Assembly: GCA_002371075.1 (NCBI GenBank)
Contig: DFFS01000071.1
Coordinates: 1-5,021 of the forward strand
Source of the DNA: Christensenella sp. UBA3770
GTDB lineage: Bacteria; Bacillota; Clostridia; Christensenellales; CAG-1252
Length of the DNA stretch: 5,021 nucleotides
Direction: 5' to 3'
Under the pieces are notes generated by a model. It had not been told where the DNA came from. It searched no databases and worked only from the letters and a program-made list of their open reading frames with translations. Of this stretch, positions 1-5,021 are shown one piece after another. Numbering within the stretch: the first letter of the stretch is position 1; every line of letters starts with the position of its first letter. Position numbers and translations under genes: made by a program.

Positions 1-87
1 TGGTGCGGAAAACGGGACTTGAACCCACACAGTATTGCTACCACAAGAACCTGAATCTTGCGCGTCTGCCAATTCCGCCATTTCCGC
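1..87 (-). tRNA. tRNA-Leu, anticodon CAG
   Basis: Read on the minus strand this is a complete 87-nt class II tRNA. The 7-bp acceptor stem pairs perfectly (GCGGAAA with TTTCCGC), followed by discriminator A and an encoded CCA at the window edge. The anticodon stem CAAGA/TCTTG is perfect and encloses the loop TTCAGGT, giving anticodon CAG, which reads the leucine codon CUG. A long variable arm (about 15 nt, with TGGTA opposite TACTG around GCAA) is the hallmark of leucine and serine tRNAs, and the T arm has the usual TTCAAGT loop. The D arm contains the conserved TGGCAGA-like stretch. The gene lies downstream of the transglycosylase on the same strand but has its own promoter just upstream. Confidence 0.97.
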
Positions 88-98
88 TTGGATACCTT

Positions 99-127
99 AT
101 TTTAATAGGAAAAAAACATAAAGTCAA
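99..127 (-). promoter_or_regulatory. Promoter of the tRNA-Leu gene
   Basis: On the minus strand a -35 box TTGACT (127-122) is followed by a 17-nt spacer rich in T and a -10 box TAAAAT (104-99). A start about 7 nt further on would lie near 91-92, only 4-5 nt before the mature tRNA 5' end at 87, which is a normal arrangement for a tRNA gene. The promoter begins about 10 nt after the stop codon of the upstream transglycosylase. I see no hairpin terminator between them, so operon read-through into the tRNA is also possible. Confidence 0.75.
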
Positions 128-137
128 ATAAAAGCGG

Positions 138-650
138 CTATTTTTTCCGATATCGACCGATAGAACGTTCGATTTTTTCAACGTAAGATGCCGTTTCGGC
201 GTAAGGAATATCCTCCTTTTTCGATATCCCCTGTTTTACCCAATCTTTTACCACCGTTTCGCCGGCATTATACGCCGCAAAGACCTGCCAAGACTCGGCA
301 AAGACGGAATAAAGATAGGAAAGATACCACACGCCGAATCGAATGTTTACGTTTGGATCATACAAATCATCCGTATCAAAGTCGGCTATGCCGATCGATA
401 GCGCTATCCATTTTGCCGTATCCGGCATAATTTGCATAATGCCAACAGCCCCGGCGCTCGATTTTGCCCGACTGTTAAAGTGACTTTCCGTTTCACACAC
501 GGCAAAGACAACCGCCTCATCAACGTCGTATTCTTGACTATATTTACGAACGATATCGGCATACTTTCTTGCGCAGTGATCGCATGAAAAAAGTGAAAAT
601 AAAAGGAAAAATGTAATTATTATTATGAAATTCTTTCTAAAATAGAACAA
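138..650 (-). CDS. Short membrane-targeted lytic transglycosylase (SLT / GH23 family)
   Basis: This 170-residue protein is predicted to cut the MurNAc-GlcNAc bond in peptidoglycan outside the cytoplasmic membrane. The N-terminus has a basic stretch (R5, K6) and a strongly hydrophobic core (about 8-22), so it is a signal peptide or membrane anchor. L20-F-S-C23 resembles a lipobox, with C26 close by, but Phe at -2 and Ser at -1 are not ideal. The SLT fold fills the rest. E55-S56-x-F58 carries the presumed catalytic Glu55, followed by SSAGAVGIMQIMP (64-76), DPNVNIRFG (98-106) and AYNAG (126-130), all family hallmarks. The start is TTG, with AAGG 7 nt upstream. An in-frame stop lies four codons before it and no ATG occurs before the catalytic domain. 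The gene overlaps the end of coaE by 28 nt, suggesting translational coupling. Natural substrate and cell-cycle role (division, sporulation, turnover) cannot be read from the sequence. Confidence 0.92.
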   Translation of the reverse strand: MFYFRKNFIIIITFFLLFSLFSCDHCARKYADIVRKYSQEYDVDEAVVFAVCETESHFNSRAKSSAGAVGIMQIMPDTAKWIALSIGIADFDTDDLYDPNVNIRFGVWYLSYLYSVFAESWQVFAAYNAGETVVKDWVKQGISKKEDIPYAETASYVEKIERSIGRYRKK

Positions 651-1192
651 TATAGCGCCTTAACTTGCCCTTCAAGGATAGACTCATCGCCATCGTTAGA
701 GATAATCTCAGTGGCAATAGACTTTACGGAATCCTCTTCCCTTTGCAAAGAAATGACGTTTTCGGCATATCCTTCGGAGACACCGTCACGCAAAACGATG
801 CGATTTACACGAGTTTCGTGTTTTGCGTCAACATACCAAATTGCGTCAAACTCAACGTCGGTTTTTGTCAAAAGCGGGATCTCATAAAAAACCACGTCAC
901 TACCCTTATACATCGAAAACATCCTATCAAATATTTTAGGATGAGAAAGAGCCATAAGTTCTTTTCTCTTGGTTTCATCGTGATAGACGATTTGAGCAAG
1001 TTCCTTTTTGTTGATGCTATTATTATTGACGACAGTTGGAAAGCTATTCGCAATCAAAGCAACGTATTGGGGATCTTGCATGAGCTCTGCGTTGACCTCA
1101 TCGGCAACGACGACCTTTGCGCCAAGACCTCGCAAGATGCGTGTTACGGCGCTTTTTCCGCTTCCGATACCCCCTGCTATGGCAATTTTCAT
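623..1192 (-). CDS. coaE: Dephospho-CoA kinase
   Basis: This 189-residue cytoplasmic enzyme phosphorylates the ribose 3'-hydroxyl of dephospho-CoA with ATP, the last step of coenzyme A synthesis. The P-loop GGIGSGKS spans residues 7-14. The next conserved block reads VVVADEVNAEL (27-37): Asp31 matches the second Asp of the usual DAD motif (catalytic Asp33 in E. coli), while the first Asp is replaced by Val29. Further family blocks are INKKEL (60-65, usually with Arg), LSHPKIF (82-88), YEIPLL (103-108), VDAKHETRVNRIVLRDG (121-137) and SNDG (165-168). The length is close to the usual 190-210. The frame stays open upstream into polA, but the ATG at 1192-1190 gives the canonical MKIAIAGG start and has a strong ribosome binding site. 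The gene sits 1 nt after the polA stop and overlaps the transglycosylase start, so it is the middle gene of a coupled operon. Confidence 0.96.
   Translation of the reverse strand: MKIAIAGGIGSGKSAVTRILRGLGAKVVVADEVNAELMQDPQYVALIANSFPTVVNNNSINKKELAQIVYHDETKRKELMALSHPKIFDRMFSMYKGSDVVFYEIPLLTKTDVEFDAIWYVDAKHETRVNRIVLRDGVSEGYAENVISLQREEDSVKSIATEIISNDGDESILEGQVKALYCSILERIS
658..661 (-). promoter_or_regulatory. Weak ribosome binding site of the transglycosylase
   Basis: AAGG (661-658) lies 7 nt before the TTG codon at 650-648 and inside the 3' part of coaE. A short Shine-Dalgarno with a TTG start suggests modest translation, probably helped by ribosomes ending on coaE 28 nt downstream of this start. 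It is the site that decides the start call, because no ATG exists in this frame before the conserved domain. Confidence 0.5.
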
Positions 1193-1193
1193 A

Positions 1194-3731
1194 CTATTTT
1201 GCCTCCTTCCAGGTCTTTCCGCTGGAAACGTTGACGGAAAGCGGGACGGAAAGCGGCAAGACGTTTTCCATTTCACGGCGCAAAAGTTCGGTAACGGCAC
1301 CCTCTTCCGCTTTAGGACAATCCAAAATGAGTTCATCGTGGACTTGCAAAATAATTTTTGCGCTAAGGTTCTCTTTTGCAAGAGAACGATATACGTTGAT
1401 CATAGCCAATTTGATGATATCGGCAGCGGTTCCTTGCAGCGGCATGTTGAGCGCTGCGCGCTCGCCGAAACTTCTGACGTTGTAGTTGGAGCTGTTGATC
1501 TCCGGCAACGCGCGGATCCTGCCCATTTTGGTGGTAACGTAGCCGTGCTCTTTTGCGTAATCTACGGCAGATTTCATATATTCACGTATTTTCGGATAGG
1601 TATTAAGATACTTTTCGATAAAATCACGCGCCTCTTTTACGCTGCAACCGACGTTTTTGGATAAGCCGAAATCGCTGATGCCGTAAATAATACCGAAATT
1701 AACGGCTTTTGCGTCGCGACGCATCTTTGACGTGACCTCGTTTTCCGCAACGCCGAAAATCTTTGCCGCCGTCGCCGCATGGATGTCCTCGCCGCGTTTA
1801 AAGGAATCGATCAGGCTTTGATCCCCCGAAAAATCCGCAAGTAAACGTAATTCGATCTGCGAATAATCCGCAGAGATCAACACGTTGCCCTCGCTTGGGA
1901 TAAAGGCGGCGCGAATTTCGCGTCCCTCCGCCTCTCTGACGGGAATGTTTTGCAAGTTGGGTTCGGATGAGGAGAGTCTTCCCGTCGTTGTCAACGCTTG
2001 ATGGAAAACCGTATGGATGCGCCCCTTTGCGTCGATCATAGACTTCATCGCGATCAAATACGTCGAAAGCAATTTGGAAAGCTGCCTGTAGCGCAATATC
2101 TCCGATATAATCGGATGTAAGTCCTCAAGCTCTGACAAAACGTCCGCATTTGTGCTCTTTTTGTTGTTTGACGGCAAGTTTAGCTCATCAAACAGCACTT
2201 CGGAAAGTTGTTTGGGCGAATTGATGTTAAATTCATGACCTGCCAGCGCATAGATCTTGTCACGAACGGAGCTTAATTCGGCGGAATATTTGTCGGAAAG
2301 CGCGTCCAATGCCTGCCTATCCACTCGAAAACCGCATTTTTCCATATCGTAAAGCACCGGAACAAGCGGCATCTCGATCTCTTCATAAACCTTTAGTGAG
2401 TTGGATTGGACCATTTTTTTAGTCAAAAGCTTTTTTAAGATCAACAGATCGCAAGCAACGGAGAGCTCATTCAGTTCGTAACGCGTGATGAGTTCAGAGG
2501 GCGTTTCGTAACATGTGCCGCATTCCGCAATGTATGCCATCAACTTTACGTCGTCCGCTTTAAACACCTCTTTTGCGGAAAGATCGAATAATCGAAAATT
2601 CTCCTTTAGGTCAAAGAGTGTGACGGAAAGGTCTTCTCTTTTCAAATACGGCTTGATCTCCTGCAAGACGTCGTCATAACCGAGCGATTCCCCAAACAAA
2701 TCGTACGAATAACGCGCGACGGCGTTTGTCTCTTCATCATAAGCGATCTCAAAACGATCCTCAGCAATGTAAAACGCAAGAGTTCCGTGTGCCGCGCACT
2801 CGCACAAAAAGGTCCGTAACTGCTCGATGGTGGTGATCTCTTTGTTTTTTGCTTCCGCGACAGCCATCTCTTCCAAATCGGGATCGGAAAAGTCGAAGCG
2901 ATCGATCAATTTGCGGAATTCATAACCTTCCATCATTTTTTTAGCGCGATACGGAATGGTTTCGGAAAAGCGATATGCAGAAAAATCGCCGTAATCCACG
3001 GGCGCGTCAGTCACGATCGTAGCAAGCCAATGCGAAAACGCCGCGCTTTCACGACCGGAAATCAGTTTTTCCTGCAATTTCCCCTTGATCTCATCAATAT
3101 GATCATACAGGTTGTCGATCGTGCCATAGCGCGAAACAAGGTCCAACGCCGTCTTTTCGCCAACGCCGGGCACACCGGGGATATTGTCGGAATGGTCGCC
3201 CATCAATGACTTCAGTTCAATGATCCCTTGCGGCGAAAGCCCCTCTTCGCGCAGCACTTCCGGCGTGTATCTGATCACGTCGGTAATCCCCTTTTTTGTA
3301 TGCAAAACAGTCGTTTTATCAGAAACAAGCTGCAAAACGTCCTTATCGCCGCTGACGATCACGGTAGGCATATCGCTCTTGGAAGCAAGCGTGCCGATGA
3401 TGTCGTCCGCTTCAAAACCCGGGCATTCCACAACAGCAACGCCCATTGCGGTAAGAAGCTCTTTCATAGCGGGGACTTGCGCCTTGAGCTCTTCCGGCAT
3501 AGGGTGACGCTTTGCCTTGTAGCCATCGTATTTCAGATGACGAAAAGTAGGCTGATGCACGTCAAACGCTGCGACGATGTGCGTCGGATGCTCGCTTTTA
3601 ATGAGCTTTGAAAGCATGGAAACAAAGCCAAAAAGCGCGCCCGTATAGCGCCCGCTGCGATCCTGCAGGGTCGGAAGCGCGTAAAACGCGCGATTGATCA
3701 AGCTGTTACTGTCCAATAAGAGCAATTTCAT
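1194..3731 (-). CDS. polA: DNA polymerase I, 5'-nuclease and polymerase active, proofreading domain probably dead
   Basis: The 845-residue protein removes RNA primers, fills Okazaki gaps and acts in excision repair. The 5'-nuclease domain (about 1-280) keeps its acidic metal ligands: D7, D57, E107/D109/D110, D129/D131, D179/D182, with the helix-hairpin motif NIPGVPGVGEKTA (183-195). The middle exonuclease-like domain (about 295-455) lacks key ligands. By eye, E. coli D355 and E357 fall on Y321 and A323, and D424 on N378. The polymerase domain (about 465-845) is intact: TTTGRLSSSEPNLQNIPVR (581-599), motif A with D622 and E627 (DYSQIELR), the O helix with R671, K675, F679 and Y683, and motif C QVHDE (796-800) with D799. 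Phe679 is the usual bacterial residue at the ribose-sensing position. Length fits Gram-positive family members and is shorter than E. coli (928). The ATG at 3731-3729 gives the canonical MKLLLLDSNSL start. It is first in the operon with coaE. Confidence 0.97.
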   Translation of the reverse strand: MKLLLLDSNSLINRAFYALPTLQDRSGRYTGALFGFVSMLSKLIKSEHPTHIVAAFDVHQPTFRHLKYDGYKAKRHPMPEELKAQVPAMKELLTAMGVAVVECPGFEADDIIGTLASKSDMPTVIVSGDKDVLQLVSDKTTVLHTKKGITDVIRYTPEVLREEGLSPQGIIELKSLMGDHSDNIPGVPGVGEKTALDLVSRYGTIDNLYDHIDEIKGKLQEKLISGRESAAFSHWLATIVTDAPVDYGDFSAYRFSETIPYRAKKMMEGYEFRKLIDRFDFSDPDLEEMAVAEAKNKEITTIEQLRTFLCECAAHGTLAFYIAEDRFEIAYDEETNAVARYSYDLFGESLGYDDVLQEIKPYLKREDLSVTLFDLKENFRLFDLSAKEVFKADDVKLMAYIAECGTCYETPSELITRYELNELSVACDLLILKKLLTKKMVQSNSLKVYEEIEMPLVPVLYDMEKCGFRVDRQALDALSDKYSAELSSVRDKIYALAGHEFNINSPKQLSEVLFDELNLPSNNKKSTNADVLSELEDLHPIISEILRYRQLSKLLSTYLIAMKSMIDAKGRIHTVFHQALTTTGRLSSSEPNLQNIPVREAEGREIRAAFIPSEGNVLISADYSQIELRLLADFSGDQSLIDSFKRGEDIHAATAAKIFGVAENEVTSKMRRDAKAVNFGIIYGISDFGLSKNVGCSVKEARDFIEKYLNTYPKIREYMKSAVDYAKEHGYVTTKMGRIRALPEINSSNYNVRSFGERAALNMPLQGTAADIIKLAMINVYRSLAKENLSAKIILQVHDELILDCPKAEEGAVTELLRREMENVLPLSVPLSVNVSSGKTWKEAK
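1202..1208 (-). promoter_or_regulatory. Strong ribosome binding site of coaE
   Basis: AAGGAGG (1208-1202) is a full anti-Shine-Dalgarno match with a 9-nt gap to the coaE ATG. It lies inside the last codons of polA. It fixes the coaE start and shows that this organism does use classical Shine-Dalgarno sites, in contrast to the starts of polA and the divergent transporter. Confidence 0.9.
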
Positions 3732-3737
3732 ACAATC

Positions 3738-3766
3738 ATTATATCCTATTTGCTTATTACAAACAA
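3738..3766 (-). promoter_or_regulatory. Promoter of the polA-coaE-transglycosylase operon
   Basis: On the minus strand TTGTTT (3766-3761) and a perfect -10 TATAAT (3743-3738) are separated by exactly 17 nt. The -10 ends 6 nt before the polA ATG, so the expected transcription start falls at or next to the A of the ATG, giving a leaderless or near-leaderless mRNA. A possible Shine-Dalgarno, AGGA (3747-3744), overlaps the upstream edge of the -10 and is 12 nt from the ATG. It would be used only if transcription begins further upstream, for which I see no better promoter. Confidence 0.65.
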
Positions 3767-3791
3767 TAATTTTATGATTTATATTTTTGAT

Positions 3792-3800
3792 TGATATAAT
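3792..3800 (+). promoter_or_regulatory. Possible second, extended -10 promoter for the transporter
   Basis: TGATATAAT fits the extended -10 pattern TGnTATAAT and lies immediately before the TTGACA box of the main promoter. The region where its -35 would be (about 3771-3777) is poor, which extended -10 promoters tolerate. A start near 3807 would give a leader of about 31 nt, but that leader contains no Shine-Dalgarno close to the ATG. It may be an alternative promoter or a chance match in A/T-rich DNA. Confidence 0.35.
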
Positions 3801-3830
3801 TTGACAGAGAATTACGTTTGATTTTATAAT
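3801..3830 (+). promoter_or_regulatory. Main promoter of the Na/Pi cotransporter gene
   Basis: A perfect -35 TTGACA (3801-3806) is followed by 18 nt and a perfect -10 TATAAT (3825-3830). Only 7 nt separate the -10 from the ATG at 3838, so the predicted transcription start coincides with the A of the start codon. There is no purine-rich ribosome binding site upstream. The simplest reading is a leaderless transcript. It is the strongest-looking promoter in the window. Confidence 0.75.
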
Positions 3831-3837
3831 CTATATT

Positions 3838-5021
3838 ATGGGATGGGAAATTGCAAAAAGCGTATTATTATTACTCGCCGGACTAGGTGCCATGATGTTC
3901 GGCATGCAGGTTTTAAGCGACAATCTTACCAAAGCTTCCGGTAAGAAGCTTCGTGTCGCACTGTCAAAACTTTCTTCCAATCGATTTAAGGGAATTTTGA
4001 TCGGCGGGACGGTCAGCGCCGTCATTCACAGCTCTGCTGCAACGACGGTTATGGTCGTCGGTTTGGTCAATTCCGGCATTCTTACCTTGTTCCAAGCCGC
4101 CTCCATCATCATGGGCGCAAACATCGGCACCACGGTTACGGGTTTGATGCTCTCACTTCAATCACTTCCCATCACGGAGCTGTTTGCCGCTTTGGCATTT
4201 ATCGGCATCGCATTGCTTCTGATTTCCAAAAAACCGCTTGTAAAAGTAATTGCCTATATCTTGATCGGCTTTGGCCTCTTATTTGTCGGCATGAACGTTA
4301 TGAGTGTTTCCATGAAAAACATCATTGCCGTCGCACCGCAGATCCGCGACTTGTTTTGGAAGATCAAAAACCCCTTCCTTCTCCTTTTGCTCGGCGCCGC
4401 TTTGACGGCGATCATGCAAAGTTCTACGACGATGACCGCCATCTTGATCGTCTTATCGACAAGCGGTTTGATCGAGCTTGACAGCGCCATTTACGTGGTT
4501 CTCGGCATGAACCTCGGCACGTGCGCAACGTCCCTTATCGCGTCCATCGGCGCAAACACAAACAGCGTAAGGGCTGCGATGTTCCACTTGATGTTTAACC
4601 TGATCGGCACGGTCTTTTTCTTCTCAATGCTGTTTATCACACCCCTTCGTATATGGCTCATTAACTCCGTGCTCTTTGGCGAAGACACCTCCAAGATCGC
4701 ATACAGCATTGCCATCTTCCACGCGATCTTTAACTTGACGACAACGACGATCCTTTTGCCCTTTGTCACCCCATTCGTGAAGTTCGTTTCAAAGATCATT
4801 CCGGAAAAGAAGTCCAAAAACGAAGACGATCAGCTACATTTGCGCTACATTGACGAGAGGTTCCTTGTGACCTCCTCCATCGCCGTGGGCGAATGCAAGC
4901 GTGAGATCGCCTACATGGCGGAACGCGCCTACAAAAACTTTGCCCTGTCCATCGACAGCATCATCAACGTGGATCTCAGCGCAAAAACCGATTTTGACAA
5001 GCGCGAGAACAAGATCAACTT
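3838..5021 (+). CDS. Na+/phosphate cotransporter family protein with PhoU-like tail, 3' end cut by window
   Basis: The frame is open from ATG 3838 to the window end (394 codons plus 2 nt; no stop seen). The protein is an inner membrane transporter of the Na/Pi cotransporter family, predicted to move phosphate with sodium. It shows the family's two inverted-repeat halves. The first has LFLFGM-like GLGAMMFGMQVLSDNL (15-30), then H64-S-S-A-A-T-T (64-70), and GANIGTT (93-99). The second has Q194-S-S-T (194-197) and GMNLGTCATS (223-232). About eight or nine hydrophobic segments end near residue 317. After a charged linker, residues 333-394 (from L-H-L-R-Y-I-D-E-R onward) look like the start of the helical PhoU-like domain; family members usually run to about 540-560 residues, so roughly 150 are missing. 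The Gln of the first QSSS motif is His64 here. The start is the only Met before the first membrane segment; an internal Met19 would cut into it. It is divergent from polA. Confidence 0.92.
   Translation, partial: MGWEIAKSVLLLLAGLGAMMFGMQVLSDNLTKASGKKLRVALSKLSSNRFKGILIGGTVSAVIHSSAATTVMVVGLVNSGILTLFQAASIIMGANIGTTVTGLMLSLQSLPITELFAALAFIGIALLLISKKPLVKVIAYILIGFGLLFVGMNVMSVSMKNIIAVAPQIRDLFWKIKNPFLLLLLGAALTAIMQSSTTMTAILIVLSTSGLIELDSAIYVVLGMNLGTCATSLIASIGANTNSVRAAMFHLMFNLIGTVFFFSMLFITPLRIWLINSVLFGEDTSKIAYSIAIFHAIFNLTTTTILLPFVTPFVKFVSKIIPEKKSKNEDDQLHLRYIDERFLVTSSIAVGECKREIAYMAERAYKNFALSIDSIINVDLSAKTDFDKRENKIN

Larger units (their letters stand above)
3732..3837. other. AT-rich divergent intergenic region between polA and the transporter
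   Basis: These 106 nt separate two divergent genes and hold both promoters without overlap: the polA boxes at 3738-3766 and the transporter boxes at 3801-3830. Between them lie about 34 nt of A/T-rich sequence. A loose inverted repeat, TTATT-N6-AATAA (3755-3770), overlaps the polA -35 box, and ATAAT-N4-ATTAT (3826-3839) covers the transporter -10 and its start codon. Both repeats are A/T only and may be chance. I see no recognisable Pho box, riboswitch or terminator. Confidence 0.6.

Noticed and set aside
88..146. Rho-independent terminator after the transglycosylase
   Set aside because: There are T runs, but the only possible stems are short A/T pairs (AAATA with TATTT, or a mismatched CCTATT with ATAAGG). 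The T run at 111-117 fits the spacer of the tRNA promoter.
665..1234. Plus-strand open frame of 189 codons opposite coaE
   Set aside because: It mirrors coaE almost exactly and encodes no recognisable domain; coaE itself has clear catalytic motifs.
1193..1381. N-terminal extension of coaE by 63 codons
   Set aside because: The extension lies inside the conserved C-terminal region of polA in another frame, and the ATG at 1192 has an ideal Shine-Dalgarno and gives the normal family start.
1008..1664. Plus-strand open frame of 218 codons, opposite coaE and polA
   Set aside because: It is antisense to two well-supported genes, spans their junction, has no ribosome binding site I can see and no recognisable motif. 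It is a codon-composition shadow.
3755..3839. Operator-like inverted repeats in the divergent region
   Set aside because: TTATT-N6-AATAA and ATAAT-N4-ATTAT are 5-bp A/T-only arms in very A/T-rich DNA, so chance is a sufficient explanation; they are noted but not called as operators.
4254..4817. Two minus-strand open frames opposite the transporter
   Set aside because: They are antisense to a transporter frame with clear family motifs, show no known domain, and end or begin at each other by chance.
1..5021. Mobile element, CRISPR array, toxin-antitoxin, defence or biosynthetic cluster
   Set aside because: No transposase or integrase, no direct repeat array, no attachment-site duplication beside the tRNA and no unassigned gene-sized gap exists in the window; every stretch over 110 nt is within a recognised gene.

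Overview
The window looks like ordinary chromosomal housekeeping DNA from a low-to-mid GC Gram-positive bacterium, most likely an uncultured member of the Clostridia. The reasons are the order polA, coaE, lytic transglycosylase on one strand (an arrangement I associate with Clostridia), a strong AAGGAGG ribosome binding site, a genome-encoded CCA end on the tRNA, sigma-A type promoters, and a polymerase I whose proofreading domain looks degenerate, as in many Firmicutes. The assignment to a class is inference.

Layout: 1-87 is a complete tRNA-Leu(CAG) on the minus strand, with its own promoter in the short gap at 99-127. Positions 138-3731 carry a tightly packed minus-strand operon, transcribed from right to left: polA (DNA polymerase I), coaE (dephospho-CoA kinase, 1 nt after the polA stop) and a short membrane-targeted or exported lytic transglycosylase whose TTG start overlaps the end of coaE by 28 nt. 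Positions 3732-3837 are a 106-nt AT-rich divergent promoter region. From 3838 to the window edge runs a plus-strand gene, cut off by the edge, for a Na+/phosphate cotransporter family protein with the beginning of a PhoU-like cytoplasmic tail.

How the genes work together: polA serves DNA repair and Okazaki fragment processing, coaE makes the last step of coenzyme A synthesis, and the transglycosylase trims peptidoglycan. They are linked by transcription and translation coupling rather than by one pathway. The divergent transporter is a separate unit for phosphate movement or homeostasis.

The most interesting signal is at the divergent promoters. On both sides a near-consensus -10 box ends only 6-7 nt before the ATG and no well-placed Shine-Dalgarno exists, so both transcripts may be leaderless or nearly so. 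Other points worth a look are the missing exonuclease ligands in polymerase I and a His in place of Gln in the first QSSS-like motif of the transporter. I found no sign of a new defence system, mobile element, CRISPR array or other undescribed system here.
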